A stretch of DNA of 64,000 nt from Bacteroidota bacterium (lineage in GTDB: Bacteria > Bacteroidota > Bacteroidia > AKYH767-A > 2013-40CM-41-45), in NCBI GenBank assembly GCA_004295015.1, contig SHNE01000032.1, forward strand, positions 27,955 through 91,954, in the 5' to 3' direction. Positions 19,941 to 29,000 of the stretch are shown one piece after another. How positions within the stretch are numbered: position 1 is the first letter of the stretch; the number at the start of each line of letters is the position of its first letter. The notes beneath the pieces are model-generated. The model made no database searches. It saw only the letters and a list, made by a program, of their open reading frames with translations, and was not told where the DNA came from. Made by a program: the position numbers and the translations under genes.

Positions 19941-20296
19941 AATTCCCCGTTGAATCATTTTTTTATTGAGCATTTGAAAGTTCTTTTGAGTATGATGTTT
20001 TTTAGTTCAAATTGGGTCAATTTTGAACCATTAAAAACTCATTGGCATACGAATTTCAGTTATTCACATATCCTTTGAGTTATTTCATCCAAATTCCAAT
20101 CTTGGAAAGAACCGAATTGATAATTTTAATCATTCTTTTTCAATTCAGGACTTTACAGAATACCATGTCGCAGTTTTTAACAGTTTTTTCGTTTACCTTT
20201 TCCCCGGGATCCATGATGTTGAATTTGGATTCCGGATGAGTCAATATTATCTCATGTCATTCAACTTTCCTTTAACCTAACCAAACCCACGATACC
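19941..20296. other. AT-rich intergenic region
   Basis: A 356-base region after the terminator and before the SdrD-like gene. Two short open frames cross it but have no start context or homology that I recognise. A one-mismatch -7 box (TGAATTTG, 20220-20227) is the only promoter-like site. Confidence 0.5.
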
Positions 20297-22651
20297 ATGA
20301 AAAAACTTTACTTAATCATTGCAAGCATCTTTATCTGCTGCTCTCTTCAGGCACAAACCTTAAATGGCATTATTCCTAACACCGGTACAGTCGGCCAACA
20401 AAATCTGAATACAACGATCACGGCAACAAATTTATTTCAGGTAGTTGGATCTCCTCAAGGTAATATATATGAAGCTATTCTTCGCCAGGGGGCTAATGTT
20501 ATTCCGATTTATGATTATCAAATGTTTGGATGGCCACCGAGTGTAAATGTATTAGATCCGGATAATGCCACGGCCGTGTTTTCAATACCAGGGACCGCCG
20601 TTACAGGATTATATGATTTGGAATTAACAACGACTGATCCGTTTTTTCCGGGATCAAATCTTCAGCTGTATACTGCAACTGGAGCATTTACAGTTTCGCC
20701 TCCGGATGGGTATATTAGCGGTAAAGTGTATTTGGATCAGAACGAGAATGGAATTTATGATGTTGGTGAATCGCCCTTAGCAAATCAATCATTAACTATT
20801 CAGCCTAGCAATATCAATATCCAAACAGACGCTAATGGAGATTACAACTTAGGGGTGTCAAATGGAAATTACACAGTAACATGGATTAGTAATTTTAGCC
20901 ACAAGTATTTGTTAAGCTCGGATTCAGCTGCGTTTAATATTACAGTTAATAGTTCAAACGTCAGTGGATTGGATTTTGGATTAGTAGATGGATTAACCAG
21001 TCTGGCGCCATCTGTGGCATTTCAAGGTGATGTTTTGAATGCAAATGTAACTTCGAGATTGCTTTTTCTCAGTGGCGCGAATCCCTGGGGAAACATTTCA
21101 AGTGGATATATAAGGTTGACCACTTCTCCATTCAGTCAATACAATATAACTACAAGTTCATTTCAACATATAGATTCCAGTAATGCCCAATTACTGTTCA
21201 ATATCCCATTAGCAGCGCCGACAGGTGTTTATGATTTAGTAATAAGAATTAACAACTTCAGCTATTTTCTCCCTGGAGCGCTCACAATCACTTTGCCGCC
21301 ATCTTATTTGACCGGACATTGTTTCTTCGATGCAAACAATAATGGGCTTTTTGATTTAGGTGAATCACCGGTTGGGGGGGCAACTATGTTCCTTACACCG
21401 GAATTGTCATATGCTGTGAGTAATTCTTCCGGGGACTATCAATTTGGAGCAAGATTAGGTTCACATGTACTGAGTTTTAATTCTCAACCGACATCATATA
21501 TGACCTTGACGACCCAGCCTTCATATTCTTTCACTAATACAGGTAATCAGGGAGGTTTTGATTTTGGATTCCGATCATCACTTCCTGATTATAATTGTGC
21601 GATCAGCTTTAACCCTGGTTTCATGCGCTGTTTCCAGACCGTTACGTCTACTATTGTTTATACCAATACCAGCAATGTCGTTTGTCAGGGTAAGGTTTAT
21701 CTGGCTCATAGTTCAAATACCGTATTTAGCAGTTCTGTTCCTGTTTCAAGCAGTACATCAGGGGACACTATATTTTGGGACTTCAGCAACCTTCAGCCAT
21801 TTGAATCGCGTCAAATAACAGTTGCATTTACGAATCCGGGTGCAGGAAGTACAGTTTCATTTAAAAGTGGAATACAAGTTGTTGATGGCTCATCTGTTGT
21901 ACAGTTTGAGGATACCAGTACAACACCTTTTTCAATTCGTTGTGCATATGATCCAAATGATAAAGCAGTTTTCCCTGAAGGTGTTGATGATGTAATGCAC
22001 TATACACTCATGACTGATCCACTTGAATACCTGATCCGTTTCCAGAATACAGGAAATGATACTGCATTTACAGTTTATATCAGAGATACCATCGATGTTT
22101 CTCTGGATTTAGCAAGCTTGGAAGTGCTTGCCTCGAGTCACTCGGTGCAGACGGAGGTAGACAGTAACAGGGCTGTTGTGTTTATGTTTGCTAACATCAT
22201 GCTTGCTGACAGTGTGGTTGATGAACCGCATAGTCATGGCTTTGTGCGTTATCGTATACAACCGAATGCTATTCTCATAGACCCAACAGTGGTTGAGAAC
22301 ACCGCCTATATTTACTTTGATTTCAATCCGGCCGTGGTGACCAATACTACCTGGAATACCTTAGTGCAGGTTATTCCTGTTGGAATATCTGAGTCGATTC
22401 AGGTGGATGAGGGAGTATTCTTCTATCCAAATCCGATGGATGAAAAGGGCTATTTCAGTTTTGAGAATACACGATCAGAGCGAATGTTGATGGAGTTGTT
22501 CGATGTGAAAGGACAAAGAGTTTCTGTTCTTGAGAGCAATGGAAGTTTTATGGAATTAAATCGCAAGCAGCTCGCATCAGGATTATATATGTTCCGTTTG
22601 ATAAATACACAAAGCGGAAAAGTTAACAGCGGAAAAATCAGTATAAGATAG
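20297..22651 (+). CDS. SdrD B-like repeat exported protein, T9SS type A
   Basis: 784 residues with signal peptide MKKLYLIIASIFICCSLQAQ. Two IPT/TIG-like plus SdrD B-like units follow. Each ends in a prealbumin-like module with a putative calcium loop: GKVYLDQNENGIYDVGES near residue 145 and GHCFFDANNNGLFDLGES near residue 345. Residues about 430-700 form a DUF11/DUF7619-like region (YDPNDKAVFPEGV, YLIRFQNTGNDTAFTVYIRD, YIYFDFNPAVVTN) that is common in secreted Bacteroidota proteins. The last 80 residues (FYPNPMDEKGYFSF, DVKGQRV, SGLYMFRL, GKISIR) form a type A sorting tail. It is predicted to be an extracellular structural or adhesive protein with no enzymatic motif. It is followed by a strong terminator. 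Confidence 0.88.
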   Translation: MKKLYLIIASIFICCSLQAQTLNGIIPNTGTVGQQNLNTTITATNLFQVVGSPQGNIYEAILRQGANVIPIYDYQMFGWPPSVNVLDPDNATAVFSIPGTAVTGLYDLELTTTDPFFPGSNLQLYTATGAFTVSPPDGYISGKVYLDQNENGIYDVGESPLANQSLTIQPSNINIQTDANGDYNLGVSNGNYTVTWISNFSHKYLLSSDSAAFNITVNSSNVSGLDFGLVDGLTSLAPSVAFQGDVLNANVTSRLLFLSGANPWGNISSGYIRLTTSPFSQYNITTSSFQHIDSSNAQLLFNIPLAAPTGVYDLVIRINNFSYFLPGALTITLPPSYLTGHCFFDANNNGLFDLGESPVGGATMFLTPELSYAVSNSSGDYQFGARLGSHVLSFNSQPTSYMTLTTQPSYSFTNTGNQGGFDFGFRSSLPDYNCAISFNPGFMRCFQTVTSTIVYTNTSNVVCQGKVYLAHSSNTVFSSSVPVSSSTSGDTIFWDFSNLQPFESRQITVAFTNPGAGSTVSFKSGIQVVDGSSVVQFEDTSTTPFSIRCAYDPNDKAVFPEGVDDVMHYTLMTDPLEYLIRFQNTGNDTAFTVYIRDTIDVSLDLASLEVLASSHSVQTEVDSNRAVVFMFANIMLADSVVDEPHSHGFVRYRIQPNAILIDPTVVENTAYIYFDFNPAVVTNTTWNTLVQVIPVGISESIQVDEGVFFYPNPMDEKGYFSFENTRSERMLMELFDVKGQRVSVLESNGSFMELNRKQLASGLYMFRLINTQSGKVNSGKISIR

Positions 22652-22669
22652 TTTGTGTTTCATTGTGTA

Positions 22670-22713
22670 AATACGTCGCTGCAAATTTAGCTCCTGCAGC
22701 GGCGTATTTTTTT
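22670..22713 (+). terminator. Rho-independent terminator
   Basis: A 14-base stem (22670-22683 with 22695-22708, one G-T pair) encloses an 11-base loop and is followed by a T tract. It closes the SdrD-like gene. Confidence 0.88.
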
Positions 22714-22769
22714 GATTTCTCCGCTAAGCGTTTCTGATTATTCGTAATTTTAGACGATAATCCTGCTCA

Positions 22770-25001
22770 ATGCGAAATCTGCTCATTCTTCCATTTGTTC
22801 TCGTCCTTTCCATTGCAAATGCTCAAAATTACTTTCAGTTAAAAACAGATATACCTGTAATTGTGGGTTCTAACCCCTTGTTATATCCCTGGGCCGGTGG
22901 AATTAATTTCCCTGTATTTTCTCCTGTAGATCTGGATGGCGATGGATTGGAAGATCTTTTTGCATTTGATCGTTCATGCAACAGGGTGTTATGTTTTATT
23001 AATACCGGCACAGGTGGGATCAACAGTTACCGATATGCTCCTGAGTTTGCCAAACAATTTCCGGCGCTTCGTGGATGGGCATTATTCTACGACTATAATT
23101 GTGATGGGAAGGCTGATTTATTTACTACCAGCGTTAGTAATAATGGAATTATTCAATTCAGAAATGATTCTCCTCCGGGATCATTACTATTTACCGTCGC
23201 CGATTCTGTGATGAAGGCTGATTATGGTGGAGGCAGTATTTCCGGAGTATTTGCAAGTGGCCTGCTCATCCCGCATTTTAATGATATAGATGGAGATGGT
23301 GATATGGATATCCTCGGACAACAGTTTTTTTGCGTAGGGACTTTTGCTTACTACAGAAATTTATCGATGGATAATTACGGGGTTTGTGACTCAGTGAGTA
23401 AGTTCAGGCTGGATACCTATGCATGGGGAAATTTTGCTCTTCGTTCAGGGGCATATAGTAATGTTGCTGTCGGTCAATTTCACATAAGCTGTGCTTTGGC
23501 TGCTCCGCCGGCTGATATGTTTGGTTATGAATTGGCCGTCCAGGATGATACCTATGCAGGCATTTACACACTTGATATTGATGATGATGGGGACATGGAT
23601 GCGCTAATCGGTGACTCAGGTGCACGAAATAGTTTGTTGGTATACAATGGCGGAACTTTTCTTTCCGCTGACATGGACTCGCAGGATACATTGTTTCCTT
23701 CATACAATACGCCTGTTAATATTAACGCCTATCCAAATTATGCATACATGGATGTTGATCATGACGGGAAGAAGGATTTGCTTGTTGGGCATAATGAATT
23801 TGAGAACAAACAAGGAGTACACTATTACAGGAATACAGGTACCAGTAGTTTGCCGGTTTTTAATTTTATCATGAATGGTTTTCTGCAGGATGAAATGATT
23901 GACGTAGGTGAAGGCGCCGTGCCGGTTTTATTTGATGTTGATGCCGATGGTGTTTTGGATTTGCTTATTGGAAATATTAACAGTACCGGTGCAGGAGGCA
24001 CTGTAAGTCATGGACTGACACTCTACCGGAATACAGGAACGAGTTCAGTTCCATCTTTTCAGTTTGTAACAAACGATTATGCCGGACTTTCATCGTATCC
24101 TCTCACGGGTCCTTTGTTTCCAGCATTTGGTGATCTGGATGCTGACGGCGATATGGATATGTTACTTGGCCATCAAACAGGCGAATTATATCAATTTGAG
24201 AATACAGCAGGCGCGGGTATGCCTGCTAATTTTGTCTTCGCTTCTGCGACGTACTTTGGAATAGATGTCGGTAATTTCAGTAGTCCCCAGCTTATAGATT
24301 TGAACAGGGATGGTAAACTCGACTTGGTTATTGGAAAGAAGAGCGGTGTGCTTGCATATTATGAAAATTCAGGAACTGTTAACGCTCCATTTTTTTCTTC
24401 TGTTCCTACGAAAGATACTTTGGGCGGAATCAACGTTCAAACCTTTAATTATATTGATGGATTTTCTGTGCCCTTTGTCTATGAAGATAGTGGTTCTTAC
24501 AAAATACTTGTTTCCTGTATGAGAGGAGACATTTATAAGTATGGTGGAATCGAAGGGAATATTATGGGATCCTATTCTTTGGAAGATACCGTATTGTCTT
24601 TCTATCAAGGGGTTCGAACCCAGTATAATATTTCAGTAAGCGGAGGCGATATTAATAATGATGGAAAGATTGATATGTTGGTTGGATTGTATGGAGGAGG
24701 AGTGCAGTTTTATTATCAGGATAGTTTGATAAATACCATTTCAGAGAAAGAGATTGCAGCGAAACTCACTGTCTTCCCCAATCCGGCAAGATCATCTTTC
24801 AGCTTGCAAGTTTTGTCGATGAAGAAAAACAGAAAGTATCATCTGAATATTTATAATTCTATGGGTCAAACAATTGTAGAAAAAGAAATGAGCAGTGAGA
24901 AAGAGGTCATACAGACTGAAATTTTCCCTCCCGGCGTTTATTTTATTTCTATCAGGGATGGGGAGGAGCACCTTTCACAAAGAATCGTTGTGATTCATTA
25001 A
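22770..25001 (+). CDS. FG-GAP/VCBS-repeat exported protein, T9SS type A
   Basis: 743 residues, signal peptide MRNLLILPFVLVLSIANAQ. At least nine calcium-loop-like motifs of the DxDxDGxxD kind are spread through the chain: DLDGDGLEDL, DYNCDGKADL, DIDGDGDMDI, DIDDDGDMDA, DVDHDGKKDL, DVDADGVLDL, DLDADGDMDM, DLNRDGKLDL and DINNDGKIDM. This pattern is typical of FG-GAP/VCBS integrin-like beta-propellers. The tail (VFPNPARSSFSLQV, NSMGQTIVEKEM, GVYFISI, RIVVIH) is a type A sorting domain. It is predicted to be surface exposed or secreted; such propellers mediate binding rather than catalysis. The methyltransferase gene starts 60 bases downstream, so the two could share a transcript. Confidence 0.9.
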   Translation: MRNLLILPFVLVLSIANAQNYFQLKTDIPVIVGSNPLLYPWAGGINFPVFSPVDLDGDGLEDLFAFDRSCNRVLCFINTGTGGINSYRYAPEFAKQFPALRGWALFYDYNCDGKADLFTTSVSNNGIIQFRNDSPPGSLLFTVADSVMKADYGGGSISGVFASGLLIPHFNDIDGDGDMDILGQQFFCVGTFAYYRNLSMDNYGVCDSVSKFRLDTYAWGNFALRSGAYSNVAVGQFHISCALAAPPADMFGYELAVQDDTYAGIYTLDIDDDGDMDALIGDSGARNSLLVYNGGTFLSADMDSQDTLFPSYNTPVNINAYPNYAYMDVDHDGKKDLLVGHNEFENKQGVHYYRNTGTSSLPVFNFIMNGFLQDEMIDVGEGAVPVLFDVDADGVLDLLIGNINSTGAGGTVSHGLTLYRNTGTSSVPSFQFVTNDYAGLSSYPLTGPLFPAFGDLDADGDMDMLLGHQTGELYQFENTAGAGMPANFVFASATYFGIDVGNFSSPQLIDLNRDGKLDLVIGKKSGVLAYYENSGTVNAPFFSSVPTKDTLGGINVQTFNYIDGFSVPFVYEDSGSYKILVSCMRGDIYKYGGIEGNIMGSYSLEDTVLSFYQGVRTQYNISVSGGDINNDGKIDMLVGLYGGGVQFYYQDSLINTISEKEIAAKLTVFPNPARSSFSLQVLSMKKNRKYHLNIYNSMGQTIVEKEMSSEKEVIQTEIFPPGVYFISIRDGEEHLSQRIVVIH

Positions 25002-25061
25002 TCAAACCCATGTTTTTTTAAGTAGGGGATATAAACTTTGTGACTATTTCAATCACGAATT

Positions 25062-25724
25062 ATGGGCAAGCTTCAAACTAAATTAACTGAGATTGATATT
25101 GAAGGATTTTCTGTCAAAGTTGAAACGATCTCAAATATTGACGCTTTATTCGATGAATTGTTGCTAAAAGGAAAGGATCATGCAGATGTACAAGATGAAC
25201 GAATACCATACTGGGCAGACCTGTGGCCTTCAGCAATCGTCTTGTCAAAGTATTTGGTGCGCCGGGATATCATTCATCCCGGGTCGAAGGTTTTGGAGCT
25301 CGGATGTGGAATTGGTTTGCCCGGGATTATCTCGGGAAGGCTCGGAGCGCATGTCGTTTTTACAGATTATATACAGGAGGCCTTGGATCTTGCAAAGCTT
25401 AATTGGGATAAGAATAATGGTGCAACAGCAGAATTTTTATTGATGGATTGGCGTAAACCAAACATTTCTTTGAAAGCAGATATTATCCTTGCATCTGATA
25501 TTGCTTATGAGAAAAAATCCTTTGAAGATCTGGTTCGCGCATTCAGATTTTTGGTGGGCATTAATACAAGAATGTTTATTTCCGAACCTAACAGAGCCTT
25601 TTCACAATCATTTTTCCGCGATTTAAAAACGCAAGGATTCCTTGTTGAATCCACTCATGAACAAATTAATTTTAGAAATCAGGTCTATACCGTCCATGTT
25701 CACGAAGTGAAGCTCGGAAATTAG
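25062..25724 (+). CDS. Class I SAM-dependent methyltransferase (lysine methyltransferase-like)
   Basis: 220 residues, cytoplasmic. The SAM-binding motif I is VLELGCGIGLPG (residues 77-88), preceded by the PYWADLWPSA segment (about 49-58) typical of the methyltransferase-16 / Nnt1 / ETFB-lysine-methyltransferase group. Motif II is VVFTDYIQEAL, and ILASDIAYE resembles the DVxY post-motif of this group. By family the likely activity is N-methylation of a protein lysine or a small molecule. The substrate is unknown. It is a single small gene between two large secreted-protein genes, with no obvious functional link to either. Confidence 0.85.
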   Translation: MGKLQTKLTEIDIEGFSVKVETISNIDALFDELLLKGKDHADVQDERIPYWADLWPSAIVLSKYLVRRDIIHPGSKVLELGCGIGLPGIISGRLGAHVVFTDYIQEALDLAKLNWDKNNGATAEFLLMDWRKPNISLKADIILASDIAYEKKSFEDLVRAFRFLVGINTRMFISEPNRAFSQSFFRDLKTQGFLVESTHEQINFRNQVYTVHVHEVKLGN

Positions 25725-26043
25725 ACTTTTATCGCATTCAGTTTTATCTGTTTTAAAGCTTGGAGTTCTGACCGGACCCTGAAAATTTCAATGGATATTA
25801 TTGCTTTTCAGCTTTTTTTGGATGATGAGTTCTTGCAGATCTTAAGGAGATTGCCCTCAACTCTTAATTTAATGATTATTCAATTTGTTTAAGATGTTTA
25901 AAAAAGCATTAATTTTGGATAAATGATTATATAAATCTTCTCGTTAATAAATTGTGTATGTAAGAATATTGCAAGGTGTACGCTGGAATTCGATCAACTA
26001 GTTTCTCTTTTTACCGTTTTTAAGCAGATATATACAAATACAA
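25725..26043. other. Intergenic region with a candidate promoter
   Basis: A 319-base AT-rich region without a gene. It holds a TTG (25885-25887) followed after 22 bases by an exact TAnnTTTG match (25910-25917). No terminator hairpin is seen after the methyltransferase. Confidence 0.5.
25885..25917 (+). promoter_or_regulatory. Candidate promoter TTG-N22-TAATTTTG
   Basis: The -7 box TAATTTTG (25910-25917) matches TAnnTTTG exactly, with a TTG 22 bases upstream. It would give a leader of roughly 120 bases before the large SBBP/Ig gene. Confidence 0.45.
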
Positions 26044-29000
26044 ATGAAAGCTCTCTTTACCCGTATTGCCCTTTGCTTTATCTTCCTATTGACCGGAATC
26101 GGTTTATCAGCTCAAACCCATCAGTGGGTTAATTTTGGTAAGTCGGCAGGTTTTGAATATGGAAACGATATCACGACCGATGATTCAGGAAACGTTTATG
26201 TTGCCGGTCAGTTTGAGTATACCTCCACGTTTGGAAATGTATCATTGGTTGCAGCGGGACAGCATGATATTTTTGTCGCGAAGTACAATAGTGCCGGAAC
26301 CTTGATTTGGATCAGGCAAGCAGGTGGCAGTGATGGTGATGCCGGATCGGCGATTGCTTTGGATGCTTCAGGAAATGTATACGTTACCGGGGAGTTCGAA
26401 ACGACCTGTAAATTTACCCCGACCGACAGTATCACTTCAAGTGCAAACAATGATATTTTTCTCGTAAAGTATAATAACGATGGAGTTTTTCAATGGGTGA
26501 AAAAATTTGGAGGGACGGGTGATAACAGGGGGCGTGCCATAGCCGTGGACGCATCGGGAAACTCGTACATCTCCGGAAGTTTTTCCGGTACAGTTAATTT
26601 TGGAGGTCAGAATCTGACCAGCTCCGGCGGTAACGATATCTTTATCGCAAAATATAACTCAGCAGGAACGCGTCAATGGTCGATAAAAGCCGGCGGATCG
26701 AAAGATGATCGTGGTCGTGACATCACCCTTGATGGATCAGGAAATTTGTATCTAACTGCGAGCTATACCCAATCGGCAAATTTTAGTGGTACAAATATTT
26801 CGGATGTAACAGGCTCATTATATAGTGCAGCCATTGTTAAATACACGACTTCAGGTTCACTCGCCTGGGTTCGATCTATAGGTGGTTGTTGTGATACTAC
26901 CAGAGCATACGGGCCATCGGTTGATGAATTGGGCAATGTGTACTTTACAGGCTACTTTAAGAACCAGGTAAAATTTGGGAATATTACCTTAAACGGAATT
27001 GGAAACACCGATGCTTTCATTGCAAAATATGCCCCCAATGGTGATGTTGTTTGGGCGAAGAAATATGGAGGAACCTATGAGGATTATGGAAACGGATCAG
27101 CAATTGATAAAACCCGCAAATTGGTTTACTTCACAGGAATGTTTGATTACCGTGCCGATTTTGACAGTATCAATGTGTTCAGCGCCGGTAATCGGGATAT
27201 TTGGGTTTCAGCGGTGAACTACGATGGAGAAATTCAATGGTTGAAAACGGCGGGTGGTCGTGGACGCGATGCCGGTTATGCAGCTGCTACTGACACTTCC
27301 GGAAATATATACCACACAGGATTTACGAACGACACTGCATATTTTGGTGCCTATTCTGTCTCCGGTTATCCACTCGCTGATTATTTTGTCGCTAAAATAT
27401 CACCTGCCGTAACCACAGAGCCAACACAAGCATCAAGTTTGGTGAATGCTTCCTTAACAAATTGTACCAATGTGCAATTAACCTGGAATGCAGGCAATGG
27501 GGCAAATAGAATAGTTATAGCTCGTGCATCATCACCGGTGAATGCACTTCCTGTCGACGGGAATTTATATTCCGCAAGCTCTGTATTCGGATCAGGAGCA
27601 AATCTTGGCAATGGTAATTTCGTTGTCTATAATGGTGCCGGAAACAATGTTACCGTAACCGGTTTGACAACAGGAGTTGTTTACCATTTCGCTGTAATAG
27701 AATACAACGGCTATAACGCTTTTACAAATTATTATACATCCGGTTATCCGGTTGCAAATTTGCTCACAAATAGTTTTAGTATTACTGCCACTGCAAGTAC
27801 CCCCGCTGTTTGCCCGGGTGGCTCTGCTGATTTATCTTCCAGTGGGGCTGTCTCCTATTCCTGGTCTCCTTCCACAGGTTTGAGTTCTACAAGCGGTGCA
27901 ACAGTGACGGCAACTCCTGTTTCTACGACTACATATACTGTTACGGGTACAAATTCGAGCGGTTGTCAGGCTGCAAACCAAATTACGGTTACTGTTCTTT
28001 CAGCACCATCAGTGACTATGTCTGCATTAACTGCGAAATGTATCAACGCTGCAAACTTTGCACTTAGTGGCGGATCACCGAGCGGAGGGGTCTATTCAGG
28101 CAATGGCGTTTCGAACGGTACATTTAGTCCTGCCACTGCAGGTGTAGGATCTCATACCATTACTTATTCTTACACAGCAGCAAATGGCTGCAGTGCCAGT
28201 TCAAATAGCAATCAGGTAATAAATGCATTGCCTTCTTTAACATTGCAGGCTTTTAGTTCTGTGTGTACTTCCACTGCTCCCTTCGTGCTGACAGGAGGCT
28301 CGCCCTCAGGAGGTACATATTCAGGTCCGGGAGTAAGTGGGGGCCAGTTTTCTCCTTCTAATGCAGGAGCAGGAACACATACTATTGTCTACTCTTATAC
28401 GAATGCAAATGCTTGTACGAATTCTATCAGTGGGACTATAACAGTTGTTCCTCCACAATCAGTAACGCTTGCAACCTTTAGTCCGGTATGTTTGAACACT
28501 TCTGCGTTTGCTTTAAGCGGTGGATCACCAATAGGTGGAACTTATAGTGGTCCGGGCGTAAGTGGAGGAATGTTTAATCCATCCATTGCCGGGGTGGGTT
28601 CACATACCATCACCTACACCACCAATGGTGGCGCAGGATGTTCAGGCTCCAGTTCAGCAACACTGCAGGTGTTGGCTATACCTGCTGTTAGCCTTTCTCC
28701 TCTTGCTGACGTTTGTTCAAATACATCCTCATTTCAATTGAGTGGCGGTTCTCCTGCATCGGGCGTGTATAGCGGAACAGCGGTTAATGCCGGTATTTTT
28801 AATCCTGCCTCATCCGGTGCCGGAACATTTGTAATTACTTATACCTATACAGGAACAAATTCCTGTTCAGCTTCAGCACAAAGAAATATATTGGTTAAAC
28901 AGGCTCCAACAGTAAGTTTTGCTTCATTGCCATCAGTATGCTTAAGTTCTTCTCCTTTCACATTAACAGGTGGCTCTCCTGTAGGTGGCACCTATTCGGG

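Noticed and set aside
19896..20239. Two overlapping short open frames after the RnfD/DUF2330 gene
   Set aside because: The first starts inside the upstream terminator hairpin; both are AT-rich with no family resemblance.
24607..24626. tRNA-like GGTTCGAACC element
   Set aside because: It lies inside the FG-GAP coding sequence and no cloverleaf can be built around it.
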